A stretch of 64,000 nucleotides of DNA from Symsagittifera roscoffensis (GCF_963678635.1 NC_087068.1:11292027-11356026), one strand, 5' to 3'; numbered from the stretch's first letter, positions 31,206 to 46,600 are shown. Made by a program: numbers and translations. The notes: generated from the sequence alone by a model not told the origin.

Positions 31206-34200
31206 GTGTTGCGAGTTTGCGCGACCCACAAAAAGTATGTTGCGACCATTGCAACTCAAGATGGGTATGTTGAGACTTTGTGTGACCGAAAAAATTGCGC
31301 AATTTTAAGCAACCTAAACCAGATATGTTGCGACTTTGCGCGACCCAAAAAATGTATTTTGCGACCATTGCCACTCAAAATAGGTATGTTGCGACTTTGC
31401 GCAACCGAGAGTTTTGCGCGACTTTGCGCGACCCAAAACAGATATGATGCGACGTTGCGCGACCCAAAAAAGGTATGTTGCGGCCATTGCGACTCAGAAT
31501 GGGTATGTTGTGACTTTGCGCGAACGAAAAATTTGCGCGACTTTGCGCGAACCAAAACAGATATGATGCGAATTTGCGCGAACCCAAACAGATATGTTGG
31601 GACTTTGCGCGATCCACAAAAAGTATGTTGCGAATATTGCAACTCAAAATGGGTATGTTGCAACTTTGTGCGACCGAAGAGATTTAATGCGACTTTGCGC
31701 GACCCAAAAAAGGTGTTTTGCGACCATTTCGACTCAAAATGGGTATAATGTGACTTTGCGCGACCGAAAAATTGCGCGACTTTGCGCGACCCAAAACAGG
31801 TATGATGCGACTTTGCGGGACTCAAAAAAGGTATGTTGCGGCCATTGCGACTCAAAAAAGGTATGTTGTGACTTTGCGCAACCAAAGAGGTTTATTGCGA
31901 ATTTGCGCGACCCAAAAAATGCATGTTGCGACCATTGCGACTCATAATGGGTAGGTTGCGACTTTGTGCGACCGAAAATATTGCGCGACTTTGCGCGACC
32001 CAAAACAGATATGATGCGTTTTGCGCTACCCAAACCAGATATGATGCACCTTCACATGACCCAGCAAAGTTATAATGTGAGCATTGCGACTCAAAATACA
32101 ATGTTGCAACTTTGCGCGACCGAAATTTTGCGCGATTTTGCGCGACCCAAAACAGATGCGATGCGACTTTGCGCGAACCAAAAAAGGTATGTTGCGGCCA
32201 AGGCGACTCAAAATGGGTATGTTGTGACTTTGCGCGACCGAAAAATTTGCGCGATTTTGCGCGAACCAAAACAGATATGATGCGATTTTGCGCGACCCAT
32301 AACAGATGTGTTGCGAGTTTGCGCGACCCACAAAAAGTATGTTGCGACCATTGCAACTCAAGATGGGTATGTTGAGACTTTGTGTGACCGAAAAAATTGC
32401 GCAATTTTAAGCAACCTAAACCAGATATGTTGCGACTTTGCGCGACCCAAAAAATGTATTTTGCGACCATTGCCACTCAAAATGGGTATGTTGCGACTTT
32501 GCGCAACCGAGAGTTTTGCGCGACTTTGCGCGACCCAAAACAGATATGATGCGACTTTGCGCGACCCAAAAAAGGTATGTTGCGGCCATTGCGACTCAGA
32601 ATGAGTATGTTGTGACTTTGCGCGAACGAAAAATTTGCGCGACTTTGCGCGAACCAAAACAGATATGATGCGACTTTGCGCGACCCCAAACAGATGTGTT
32701 GCGACTATGCGCGACCCACAAAAAGTATGTTGCGAATATTGCAACTCAAAATGGGTATGTTGCGACTTTGTGCGACCGAAGATATTTATTGCGACTTTGC
32801 GCGATCCAAAAATGGTGTTTTGCGACCATTGCGACTCAAAATGGGTATGTTGTGACTTTGCGCGACCGAAAAATTGCGCGACTTTGCGCGGACCAAAACA
32901 GATATGATGCGACTTTGCGCGACCCAAAAAAGGTATGTTGCGGCCATTGCGACTCAAAAAAGGTATGTTGTGACTTTGCGCAACCAAAGAGGTTTATTGC
33001 GAATTTGCGCGACCCAAAAAATGCATGTTGCGACCATTGCGACTCATAATGGGTAGGTTGCGACTTTGTGCGACCGAAAATATTGCGCGACTTTGCGCGA
33101 CCCAAAACAGATATGATGCGTTTTGCGCTACCCAAACCAGATATGATGCACCTTCACATGACCCAGCAAAGTTATAATGTGAGCATTGCGACTCAAAATA
33201 CAATGTTGCAACTTTGCGCGACCGAAATTTTGCGCGATTTTGCGCGACCCAAAACAGATGCGATGCGACTTTGCGCGAACCAAAAAAGGTATGTTGCGGC
33301 CAAGGCGACTCAAAATGGGTATGTTGTGACTTTGCGCGACCGAAAAATTTGCGCGATTTTGCGCGAACCAAAACAGATATGATGCGATTTTGCGCGACCC
33401 ATAACAGATGTGTTGCGAGTTTGCGCGACCCACAAAAAGTATGTTGCGACCATTGCAACTCAAGATGGGTATGTTGAGACTTTGTGTGACCGAAAAAATT
33501 GCGCAATTTTAAGCAACCTAAACCAGATATGTTGCGACTTTGCGCGACCCAAAAAATGTATTTTGCGACCATTGCCACTCAAAATAGGTATGTTGCGACT
33601 TTGCGCAACCGAGAGTTTTGCGCGACTTTGCGCGACCCAAAACAGATATGATGCGACGTTGCGCGACCCAAAAAAGGTATGTTGCGGCCATTGCGACTCA
33701 GAATGGGTATGTTGTGACTTTGCGCGAACGAAAAATTTGCGCGACTTTGCGCGAACCAAAACAGATATGATGCGAATTTGCGCGAACCCAAACAGATATG
33801 TTGGGACTTTGCGCGATCCACAAAAAGTATGTTGCGAATATTGCAACTCAAAATGGGTATGTTGCAACTTTGTGCGACCGAAGAGATTTAATGCGACTTT
33901 GCGCGACCCAAAAAAGGTGTTTTGCGACCATTTCGACTCAAAATGGGTATAATGTGACTTTGCGCGACCGAAAAATTGCGCGACTTTGCGCGACCCAAAA
34001 CAGGTATGATGCGACTTTGCGGGACTCAAAAAAGGTATGTTGCGGCCATTGCGACTCAAAAAAGGTATGTTGTGACTTTGCGCAACCAAAGAGGTTTATT
34101 GCGAATTTGCGCGACCCAAAAAATGCATGTTGCGACCATTGCGACTCATAATGGGTAGGTTGCGACTTTGTGCGACCGAAAATATTGCGCGACTTTGCGC

Positions 34201-37200
34201 GACCCAAAACAGATATGATGCGTTTTGCGCTACCCAAACCAGATATGATGCACCTTCACATGACCCAGCAAAGTTATAATGTGAGCATTGCGACTCAAAA
34301 TACAATGTTGCAACTTTGCGCGACCGAAATTTTGCGCGATTTTGCGCGACCCAAAACAGATGCGATGCGACTTTGCGCGAACCAAAAAAGGTATGTTGCG
34401 GCCAAGGCGACTCAAAATGGGTATGTTGTGACTTTGCGCGACCGAAAAATTTGCGCGATTTTGCGCGAACCAAAACAGATATGATGCGATTTTGCGCGAC
34501 CCATAACAGATGTGTTGCGAGTTTGCGCGACCCACAAAAAGTATGTTGCGACCATTGCAACTCAAGATGGGTATGTTGAGACTTTGTGTGACCGAAAAAA
34601 TTGCGCAATTTTAAGCAACCTAAACCAGATATGTTGCGACTTTGCGCGACCCAAAAAATGTATTTTGCGACCATTGCCACTCAAAATGGGTATGTTGCGA
34701 CTTTGCGCAACCGAGAGTTTTGCGCGACTTTGCGCGACCCAAAACAGATATGATGCGACTTTGCGCGACCCAAAAAAGGTATGTTGCGGCCATTGCGACT
34801 CAGAATGAGTATGTTGTGACTTTGCGCGAACGAAAAATTTGCGCGACTTTGCGCGAACCAAAACAGATATGATGCGACTTTGCGCGACCCCAAACAGATG
34901 TGTTGCGACTATGCGCGACCCACAAAAAGTATGTTGCGAATATTGCAACTCAAAATGGGTATGTTGCGACTTTGTGCGACCGAAGATATTTATTGCGACT
35001 TTGCGCGATCCAAAAATGGTGTTTTGCGACCATTGCGACTCAAAATGGGTATGTTGTGACTTTGCGCGACCGAAAAATTGCGCGACTTTGCGCGGACCAA
35101 AACAGATATGATGCGACTTTGCGCGACCCAAAAAAGGTATGTTGCGGCCATTGCGACTCAAAAAAGGTATGTTGTGACTTTGCGCAACCAAAGAGGTTTA
35201 TTGCGAATTTGCGCGACCCAAAAAATGCATGTTGCGACCATTGCGACTCATAATGGGTAGGTTGCGACTTTGTGCGACCGAAAATATTGCGCGACTTTGC
35301 GCGACCCAAAACAGATATGATGCGACGTTGCGCGACCCAAAAAAGGTATGTTGCGGCCATTGCGACTCAGAATGGGTATGTTGTGACTTTGCGCGAACGA
35401 AAAATTTGCGCGACTTTGCGCGAACCAAAACAGATATGATGCGAATTTGCGCGAACCCAAACAGATATGTTGGGACTTTGCGCGATCCACAAAAAGTATG
35501 TTGCGAATATTGCAACTCAAAATGGGTATGTTGCAACTTTGTGCGACCGAAGAGATTTAATGCGACTTTGCGCGACCCAAAAAAGGTGTTTTGCGACCAT
35601 TTCGACTCAAAATGGGTATAATGTGACTTTGCGCGACCGAAAAATTGCGCGACTTTGCGCGACCCAAAACAGGTATGATGCGACTTTGCGGGACTCAAAA
35701 AAGGTATGTTGCGGCCATTGCGACTCAAAAAAGGTATGTTGTGACTTTGCGCAACCAAAGAGGTTTATTGCGAATTTGCGCGACCCAAAAAATGCATGTT
35801 GCGACCATTGCGACTCATAATGGGTAGGTTGCGACTTTGTGCGACCGAAAATATTGCGCGACTTTGCGCGACCCAAAACAGATATGATGCGTTTTGCGCT
35901 ACCCAAACCAGATATGATGCACCTTCACATGACCCAGCAAAGTTATAATGTGAGCATTGCGACTCAAAATACAATGTTGCAACTTTGCGCGACCGAAATT
36001 TTGCGCGATTTTGCGCGACCCAAAACAGATGCGATGCGACTTTGCGCGAACCAAAAAAGGTATGTTGCGGCCAAGGCGACTCAAAATGGGTATGTTGTGA
36101 CTTTGCGCGACCGAAAAATTTGCGCGATTTTGCGCGAACCAAAACAGATATGATGCGATTTTGCGCGACCCATAACAGATGTGTTGCGAGTTTGCGCGAC
36201 CCACAAAAAGTATGTTGCGACCATTGCAACTCAAGATGGGTATGTTGAGACTTTGTGTGACCGAAAAAATTGCGCAATTTTAAGCAACCTAAACCAGATA
36301 TGTTGCGACTTTGCGCGACCCAAAAAATGTATTTTGCGACCATTGCCACTCAAAATGGGTATGTTGCGACTTTGCGCAACCGAGAGTTTTGCGCGACTTT
36401 GCGCGACCCAAAACAGATATGATGCGACTTTGCGCGACCCAAAAAAGGTATGTTGCGGCCATTGCGACTCAGAATGAGTATGTTGTGACTTTGCGCGAAC
36501 GAAAAATTTGCGCGACTTTGCGCGAACCAAAACAGATATGATGCGACTTTGCGCGACCCCAAACAGATGTGTTGCGACTATGCGCGACCCACAAAAAGTA
36601 TGTTGCGAATATTGCAACTCAAAATGGGTATGTTGCGACTTTGTGCGACCGAAGATATTTATTGCGACTTTGCGCGATCCAAAAATGGTGTTTTGCGACC
36701 ATTGCGACTCAAAATGGGTATGTTGTGACTTTGCGCGACCGAAAAATTGCGCGACTTTGCGCGGACCAAAACAGATATGATGCGACTTTGCGCGACCCAA
36801 AAAAGGTATGTTGCGGCCATTGCGACTCAGAATGGGTATGTTATAACTTTGCGCGAACGAAAAATTTGCGCGACTTTGCACGAACCAAAACAGATATGAT
36901 GCGACTTTGCGCGACCCGAAACAGATGTGTTGCGACTTTGCGCGACCCACAAAAAGTATGTTGCGAATATTGCAACTCAAAATGAGTATGTTGTGACTTT
37001 GCGCAACCAAAGAGGTTTATTGCGAATTTGCGCGACCCAAAAAAAGCATGTTGCGACCATTGCGACTCATAATGGGTAGGTTGCGACTTTGTGCGACCGA
37101 AAACATTGCGCGCATTTGCGCGAAACAAAACAGATATGATGCGACTTCGCGCGACCCAAAAAAGGTATGTTGCGGCCATTGCGACTCAAAAAAGGTTTGT

Positions 37201-37622
37201 TGTGACTATGCGCAACCGAAGAGGTTTATTGCGAATTTGCGCGACCCAAAAAATGTTTGTTGCGACCATTGCGACTCATAATGGGTAGGTTGCAACTTTG
37301 CGCGACCGCAAAAATTGCGCGACTTTGCGCGAAACGAAACAGATATGATGCGACTTTGCGCGACCCAAAACAGATGTGTTGCGACTTTGCGCGACCCAAA
37401 AAAGGTATGTTGGGGCCATTGCGACTCAAAATGGGTATGTTGTGACTTTGCGCGACCGAAAAATTTGGGCGACTTTGCGCGAACCAAATCAGATATGATG
37501 CGACTTTGCGCGACCCAAAACAGATAAGTTGCGACTTCGGCCGACTAACACAGTATTTTGCATTTTTGCGCAACTCAAAAACATTAGATTACAATTTTTA
37601 TGGATGTATGTATGTATGTTTT
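31206..37622. repeat. 1,102-bp higher-order repeat organised as 2,204-bp dimers
   Basis: The variant landmark 'aagatgggtatgttgagac' lies near 31259, 32361, 33463, 34565 and 36234: three steps of 1,102 bp, then 1,669 bp. Two alternating 1,102-bp subtypes are visible. One carries 'tatgttgggactttgcgcg', the other lacks it, so the true period is a 2,204-bp AB dimer. Positions 31206-33040 and 33410-35244 look identical. No spacer occurs here. Confidence 0.88.
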
Positions 37623-40600
37623 ATGGAGTTTGATTACCACCAGGATTGAGGTCGGGGACTTCTGTTGCAACCATTGCGACTCAAAATGGGTATGTTGCGA
37701 CTTTGTGTGACCGAAAAAACTGCGCAATTTTACACAACCTAAACCAGATATGTTGCGACTTTGCGCGACCCAAAAAAGGTATGTTGCGACCATTGCGACT
37801 CAGAATGGGTATGTTGTGACTTTGCGCGAACGAAAAATTTGCGCGACTTTGCGCGAACCAAAACAGATATGATGCGAATTTGCGCGACCCCAAAAAGATG
37901 TGTTGCGACTTTGCGCGATCCACAAAAAGTATGTTGCGAATATTGCTACTCAAAATGGGTATGTTGCGACTTTGTGCGACCGAAGAGATTTAATGCGACT
38001 TTGCGCGACCCAAAAAAGGTGTTTTGCGACCATTGCGACTCAAAAAGGGTATGTTGTGACTTTGCGCGACCGAAAAATTGCGCGACTTTGCGCGACCCAA
38101 GACAGGTATGATGCGACTTTGCGGGACTCAAAAAAGGTATGTTGCGGCCATTGCGACTCAAAAAGGTATGTTGTGACTTTGCGACTCAACCATTGTGCGG
38201 TTGACCATTGCGACTCATAATGGGTAGGTTGCGACTTTGTGCGACCGAAAATATTGCGCGACTTTGCGCGACCCAAAACAGATATGATGCGTTTTGCGCT
38301 ACCCAAACCAGATATGATGCACCTTCACATGACCCAGCAAAGTTATAATGTGAGCATTGCGACTCAAAATACAATGTTGCAACTTTGCGCGATCGAAATT
38401 TGGCGCGACTTTGCGCGACCCAAAACAGATACGATGCGACTTTGCGCGAAACAAAAAAGGTATGTTGCGGCCAAGGCGACTCAAAATGGGTATGTTGTGA
38501 CTTTGCGCGACCGAAAAATTTGCGCAATTTTAAGCAACCTAAACCAGATATGTTGCGACTTTGCGCGACCCAAAAAATGTATTTTGCGAGCATTGTCACT
38601 CAAAATGGGTATGTTGCGACTTTGCGCGAACGAAAAATTTGCGCGACTTTGCGCGAACCAAAACAGATATGATGCGACTTTGCGCGACCCCAAACAGATG
38701 TGTTGCGACTTTGCGCGACCCACAAAATGTATGTTGCGACCATTGCAACTCAAGATGGGTATGTTGAGACTTTGTGTGACCGAAAAAATTGCGCAATTTT
38801 AAGCAACCTAAACCAGATATGTTGCGACTTTGCGCGACCCAAAAAATGTATTTTGCGAGCATTGCCACTCAAAATGGGTATGTTGCGACTTTGCGCGAAC
38901 GAAAAATTTGCGCGACTTTGCGCGAACCAAAACAGATATGATGCGACTTTGCGCGACCCCAAACAGATGTGTTGCGACTTTGCGCGACCCACAAAAAGTA
39001 TGTTGCGAATATTGCAACTCGAAATGGGTATGTTGCGACTTTGTGCGACCGAAGAGATTTAATGCGACTTTGCGCGATCCAAAAAAGGTGTTTTGCAACC
39101 CTTGCGACTCAAAATGGGTATGTTGTGACTTTGCGCGACCGAAAAATTGCGCGACCTTGCGCGGACCAAAACAGATATGATGCGACTTTGCGCGACCCAA
39201 AAAAGGTATGTTGCGGCCATTGCGACTCAGAACTGGTATGTTGTGACTTTGCGCGAACGAAAAATTTGCGCGACTTTGCACGACCCCAAACAGATGTGTT
39301 GCGACTTTGCGCGACCCACAAAAAGTATGTTGCGAATATTGCAAATCAAAATGGGTATGTTGTGACTTTGCGCAACCAAAGAGGTTTATTGCGAAATTGC
39401 GCGACCCAAAAACTGCATGTTGCGACCATTGCGACTCATAATGGGTAGGTTGCGACTTTGTGCGACCGAAAACATTGCGCGACTTTGCGCGACCCAAAAC
39501 ATATGTGATGCGCCTTCACATGACCCAACAAAGTTATAATGTAAGCATTGCGACTCAAAATACAATGTTGCAACTTTGCGCGACCGAAATTTTGCGCGAC
39601 TTTGCGCGACCCAAAACAGATATGATGCGACTTTGCGCGAACCAAAAAAGGTATGTTGCGGCCATTGGGACTCAAAATGTGTATGTTGTGACTTTGCGCG
39701 ACCAAAAAATTCGCGCGACTTTGCGCGAACCAAAAAAGATATGATGCGATTTTGCGCGACCCAAAAAAGGTATGTTGCGGCCATTGCGACTCAGAATGGG
39801 TATGTTGTGACTTTGCGCGACCGAAATTTTGCGCGACTTTGCGCGACCCAAAAAAGATACGATGCGACTTTGCGCGAACCAAAAAAGGTATGTTGCGGCC
39901 AAGGCGACTCAAAATGGGTATGTTGTGACTTTGCGCGACCGAAAAATTTGCGCGACTTTGCACGAACCAAAACAGATATGATGCGACTTTGCGCGATCCC
40001 AAACAGATGTGTTGCGACTTTGCGCGACCCACAAAAAGTATGTTGCGAATATTGCAACTCGAAATGGGTATGTTGCGACTTTGTGCGACCGAAGAGATTT
40101 AATGCGACTTTGCGCGATCCAAAAAAGGTGTTTTGCAACCCTTGCGACTCAAAATGGGTTTGTGACTTTGCGCGACCGAAAAATTGCGCGACTTTGCGCG
40201 GACCAAAACAGATATGATGCGATTTTGCGCGACCCAAAAAAGGTATGTTGCGGCCATTTCGACTCAGAATTGGTATGTTGTGACTTTGCGCGAACGAAAA
40301 ATTTGCGCGACTTTGCACGAACCAAAACAGATATGATGCGACTTTGCGCGACCCCAAACAGATGTGTTGCGACTTTGCGCGACCCACAAAAAGTATGTTG
40401 CGAATATTGCAACTCAAAATGGGTATGTTGTGACTTTGCGCAACCAAAGAGGTTTATTGCGAATTTGCGCGACCCAAAAAATGCATGTTGCGACCATTGC
40501 GACTCATAATGGGTAGGTTGCGACTTTGTGCGACCGAAAACATTGCGCGACTTTGCGCGACCCAAAACAGATATGATGCGTTTTGCGCGACCCAAAACAG

Positions 40601-43600
40601 ATATGATGCGCCTTCACATGACCCAACAAAGTTATAATGTGAGCATTGCGACTCAAAATACAATGTTGCAACTTTGCGCGACCGAAATTTTGCGCGACTT
40701 TGCGCGACCCAAAATAGATATGATGCGACTTTGCGCGAACCAAAAAAGGTATGTTGCGGCCATTGGGACTCAAAATGGGTATGTTGTGACTTTGCGCGAC
40801 CAAAAAATTCGCGCGACTTTGCGCGAACCAAAACAGATATGATGCGATTTTGCGCGACCCAAAAAAGGTATGTTGCGGCCATTGCGACTCAGAATGGGTA
40901 TGTTGTGACTTTGCGCGACCGAAATTTTGCGCGACTTTGCGCGACCCAAAACAGATACGATGCGACTTTGCGCGAACCAAAAAAGGTATGTTGCGGCCAA
41001 GGCGACTCAAAATGGGTATGTTGTGACTTTGCGCGACCGAAAAATTTGCGCGACTTTGCACGAACCAAAACAGATATGATGCGACTTTGCGCGACCCCAA
41101 ACAGATGTGTTGCGACTTTGCGCGACACACAAAAAGTATGATGCGAATATTGCAACTCAAAATGGGTATGTTGTGACTTTGCGCAACCAAAGAGGTTTAT
41201 TGCGATTTTGCGCGACCCAAAAAACGCATGTTGCGACCATTGCGACTCATAATGGGTAGGTTGCGACTTTGTGCGACCGAAAACATTGCGCGACTTTGCG
41301 CGACCCAAAACAGATATGATGCGTTTTGCGCGACCCAAAACAGATATGATGCGCCTTCACATGACCCAACAAAGTTATAATGTGAGCATTGCGACTCAAA
41401 ATACAATGTTGCAACTTTGCGCGACCGAAATTTTGCGCCACTTTGCGCGACCCAAAACAGATATGATGCGACTTTGCGCGAACCAAAAAAGGTATGTTGC
41501 GGCCATTGCGACTCAGAATGGGTATGTTGTGACTTTGCGCGACCGAAATTTTGCGCGACTTTGCGCGACCCAAAACAGATACGATGCGACTTTGCGCGAA
41601 CCAAAAAAGGTATGTTGCGGCCAAGGCGACTCAAAATGGGTATGTTGTGACTTTGCGCGACCGAAAAATTTGCGCGACTTTGCACGAACCAAAACAGATA
41701 TGATGCGACTTTGCGCGACCCCAAACAGATGTGTTGCGACTTTGCGCGACCCACAAAAAGTATGATGCGAATATTGCAACTCAAAATGGGTATGTTGTGA
41801 CTTTGCGCAACCAAAGAAGTTTATTGCGAATTTGCGCGACCCAAAAAATGCATGTTGCGACCATTGCGACTCATAATGGGTAGGTTGCGACTTTGTGCGA
41901 CCGAAAACATTGCGCGACTTTGCGCGACCCAAAACAGATATGATGCGTTTTGCGCGACCCAAAACAGATATGATGCGCCTTCACATGACCCAACAAAGTT
42001 ATAATGTGAGCATTGCGACTCAAAATACAATGTTGCAACTTTGCGCGACCGAAATTTTGCGCGACTTTGCGCGACCCAAAACAGATATGATGCGACTTTG
42101 CGCGAACCAAAAAAGGTATGTTGCGGCCATTGGGACTCAAAATGGGTATGTTGTGACTTTGCGCGACCGAAATTTTGCGCGACTTTGCGCGACCCAAAAC
42201 AGATACGATGCGACTTTGCGCGAACCAAAAAAGGTATGTTGCGGCCAAGGCGACTCAAAATGGGTATGTTGTGACTTTGCGCGACCGAAAAATTTGCGCG
42301 ATTTTGCGCGAACCAAAACAGATATGATGCGATTTTGCGCGACCCAAAACAGATGTGTTGCGACTTTGCGCGACCCACAAAAAGTATGTTGCGACCATTG
42401 CAACTCAAGATGGGTATGTTGAGACTTTGTGTGACCGAAAAAATTGCGCAATTTTAAGCAACCTAAACCAGATATGTTGCGACTTTGCGCGACCCAAAAA
42501 ATGTATTTTGCGACCATTGCCACTCAAAATGGGTATGTTGCGACTTTGCGCAACCGAGAGTTTTGCGTGATTTTGCGCGACCCAAAACAGATTTAATGCG
42601 ACTTTGCGCGATCCAAAAAAGGTGTTTTGCACTCATTGCGACTCAAAATGGGTATGTTGTGACTTTGCGCGACCAAAAAATTGCGCTACTTTGCGCGGAC
42701 CAAAACAGATATGATGCGACTTTGCGCGACCCAAAAAAGGTATGTTGCGGCCATTGCGACTCAGAATGGGTATGTTGTGACTTTGCGCGAACGAAAAATT
42801 TGCGCGACACTGCACGAACCAAAACAGATATGATGCGACTTTGCGCGACCCCAAACAGATGTGTTGCGACTTTGCGCGACCCACAAAAAGTATGTTGCGA
42901 ATATTGCAACTCAAAATGGGTATGTTGTGACTTTGCGCAACCAAAGAGGTTTATTGCGAATTTGCGCGACCCAAAAAATGCATGTTGCGACCATTGCGAC
43001 TCATAATGGGTAGGTTGCGACTTTGTGCGACCGAAAACATTGCGCGACTTTGCGCGACCCAAAACATATATGATGCGTTTTGCGCGACCCAAAACAGATA
43101 TGATGCGCCTTCACATGACCCAACAAAGTTATAATGTGAGCATTGCGACTCAAAATACAATGTTGCAACTTTGCGCGACCGAAATTTTGCGCGATTTTGC
43201 GCGACCCAAAACAGATATGATGCGACTTTGCGCGAACCAAAAAAGGTATGTTGCGGCCATTGCGACTCAAAATGGGTATGTTGTGACTTTGCGCGACCGA
43301 AAAATTCGCGCGACTTTGCGCGAACCAAAACAGATATGATGCGATTTTGAGCGACCCAAAACAGATGTGTTGCGACTTTGCGCGACCCACAAAAAGTATG
43401 TTGCGACCATTGCAAATCAAGATGGGTATGTTGAGACTTTGTGTGACCGAAAAAATTGCGCAATTTTTAGCAACCTAAACCAGATATGTTGCGACTTTGC
43501 GCGACCCAAAAAATGTATTTTGCAACCATTGCCACTCAAAATGGGTATGTTGCGACTTTGCGCAACCGAGAGTTTTGCGCGACTTTGCGCGACCCAAAAC

Positions 43601-46600
43601 AGATATGATGCGGCTTTGCGCGACCCAAAAAAGGTATGTTGCGGCCATTGCGACTCAGAATGGGTATGTTGTGACTTTGCGCGACCGAAAAATTGCGCGA
43701 CACTGCACGAACCAAAACAGATATGATGCGACTTTGCGCGACCCCAAACAGATGTGTTGCGATTTTGCGCGACCCACAAAAAGTATGCTGCGAATATTGC
43801 AACTCAAAATGGGTATGTTGCAACTTTGTGCGACCGAAGAGATTTAATGCGACTTTGCGCGACCCAAAAAAGGTGTTTTGCGACCATTGCGACTCAAAAT
43901 GGGTATGTTGTGACTTTGCGCGACCAAAAAATTGCGCGACATTGCGCGACCCAAAACAGATATGATACGACTTTGCGCGACCAAAAAAAGGTATGTTGCG
44001 GCCATTGCGACTCAGAATGGGTATGTTGTGACTTTGCGCGAACGAAAAATTTGCGCGACTTTGCGCGAACCAAAACAGATATGAAGCGACTTTGCGCGAC
44101 CCCAAACAGATGTGTTGCGACTTTGCGCGACCCACAAAAAGTATGTTGCGAACATTGCAACTCAAAATGGGTATGCTGTGACTTTGCGCAACCAAAGAGG
44201 TTTATTGCGAATTTGCGCGACCCAAAAAATGCATGTTGCGACCATTGCGACTCATAATGGGTAGGTTGCGACTTTGTGCGACCGAAAACATTGCGCGACT
44301 TTGCGCGACCCAAAACAGTTATGATGCGTTTTGCGCGACCCAAAACAGATATGATGCGCCTTCACATGACCCAACAAAGTTATAATGTGAGCATTGCGAC
44401 TCAAAATACAATGTTGCAACTTTGAGCGACTTTGCGCGACCCAAAACAGATATGATGCGACTTTGCGCGAACCAAAAAAAGGTATGTTGCGGCCATTGCA
44501 ACTCAAAATCGGTATGTTGTGACTTTGCGCGACCAAAAAATTTGCGCGACTTTGCGCGAACCAAAACAGATATGATGCGACTTTGCGCGACCCCAAACAG
44601 ATGTGTTGCGACTTTGCGCGACCCACAAAAAGTATGCTGCGAGTATTGCAACTCAAAATGGGTATGTTGTGACTTTTCGCGACCAAAAAAAGGTATGTTG
44701 CGGCCATTGCGACTCAGAATGGGTATGTTGTGACTTTGCGCGAACGAAAAATTTGCGCGACTTTGCGCGAACCAAAACAGATATGAAGCGACTTTGCGCG
44801 ACCCACAAAAAGTATGTTGCGAATATTGCAACTCAAAATGGGTATGTTGTGACTTTGCGCAACCAAAGAGGTTTATTGCGAATTTTCGCGACCCAAAAAA
44901 AGCATGTTGCGACCATTGCGACTCATAATGGGTAGGTTGCGACTTTGTGCGACCGAAAACATTGCGCGACTTCGCGCGACCCAAAACAGTTATGATGCGT
45001 TTTGCGCGACCCAAAACAGATATGATACGCCTTCACATGACCCAACAAAGTTATAATGTGAGCATTGCGACTCAAAATACAATGTTGCAACTTTGAGCGA
45101 CTTTGCGCGACCCAAAACAGGTATGATGCGACTTTGCGCGAACCAAAAAAAGGTATGTTGCGGCCATTGCAACTCAAAATCGGTATGTTGTGACTTTGCG
45201 CGACCAAAAAATTTGCGCGACTTTGCGCGAACCAAACAGATATGATGCGACTTTGCGCGACCCCAAACAGATGTGTTGCGACTTTGCGCGACCCACAAAA
45301 AGTATGCTGCGAATATTGCAACTCAAAATGGGTATGTTGCAACTTTGTGCGACCGAAGAGATTTAATGCGACTTTGCGCGACCCAAAAAAGGTGTTTTGC
45401 GACCATTGCGACTCAAAATGGGTATGTTGTGACTTTGCGCGACCGAAAAATTGCGCGACATTGCGCGACCCAAAACAGATATGATGCGACTTTGCGCGAC
45501 CAAAAAAAGGTATTTTGCGGCCATTGCGACTCAGAATGGGTATGTTGTGACCTTGCGCGAACGAAAAATTTGCGCGACTTTGCGCGAACCAAAACAGATA
45601 TGAAGCGACTTTGCGCGACCCCAAACAGATGTGTTGCGACTTTGCGCGACCCACAAAAAGTATGTTGCGAATATTGCAACTCAAAATGGGTATGTTGAGA
45701 CTTTGTGTGACCAAAAAAATTGCGCAATTTTTAGCAACCTAAACCAGATATGTTGCGACTTTGCGCAACCAAAGAGGTTTATTGCGAATTTGCGCGACCC
45801 AAAAAATGCATGTTGCGACCATTGCGACTCATAATGGGTAGGTTGCGACTTTGTGCGACCGAAAACATTGCGCGACTTTGCGCGACCCAAAACAGTTATG
45901 ATGCGTTTTGCGCGACCCAAAACAGATATGATGCGCCTTCACATGACCCAACAAAGTTATAATGTGAGCATTGCGTCTCAAAATACAATGTTGCAACTTT
46001 GAGCGACTTTGCGCGACCCAAAACAGATATGATGCGACTTTGCGCAAACCAAAAAAAGGTATGTTGCGGCCATTGCAACTCAAAATCGGTATGTTGTGAC
46101 TTTGCGCGACCAAAAAATTTGCGCGACTTTGCGCGAACCAAAACAGATATGATGCGACTTTGCGCGACCCCAAACAGATGTGTTGCGACTTTGCGCGACC
46201 CACAAAAAGTATGCTGCGAATATTGCAACTCAAAATGGGTATGTTGCGACTTTGTGCGACCGAAGAGATTTAATGCGACTTTGCGCGACCCAAAAAAGGT
46301 GTTTTGCGACCATTGCGACTCAAAATGGGTATGTTGTGACTTTGCGCGACCGAAAAAATGCGCGACATTGCGCGACCCAAAACAGATATGATGCAACTTT
46401 GCGCGACCAAAAAAAGGTATGTTGCGGCCATTGCGACTCAGAATGGGTATGTTGTGACTTTGCGCGAACGAAAAATTTGCGCGACTTTGCGCGAACCAAA
46501 ACAGATATGAAGCGACTTTGCGCGACCCCAAACAGATGTGTTGCGACTTTGCGCGACCCACAAAAAGTATGTTGCGATTATTGCAACTCAAAATGGGTAT

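Larger units (their letters stand above)
13930..37680 (+). repeat. recurrent non-satellite spacer, 26 copies across the left of the array
   Basis: Copies are located by 'atggagtttgatt' at 14009, 14663, 15321, 15979, 16633, 17287, 17941, 18331, 19011, 19402, 20082, 20736, 21420, 22074, 22463, 22994, 23345, 24015, 24718, 25178, 25881, 26794, 27497, 28349, 30215 and 37623. Each is about 140 bp: 'cttcgg(c/a)cgactaacac', 'gcgcaactcaaaaacatta', a short TGTA run, 'tatggagtttgattacc', then 'gaggtcggggacttctgttg'. A similar copy heads the array near 12450, which suggests the spacer marks the original boundary of the first amplified unit. Copies are all in one orientation. Confidence 0.85.
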
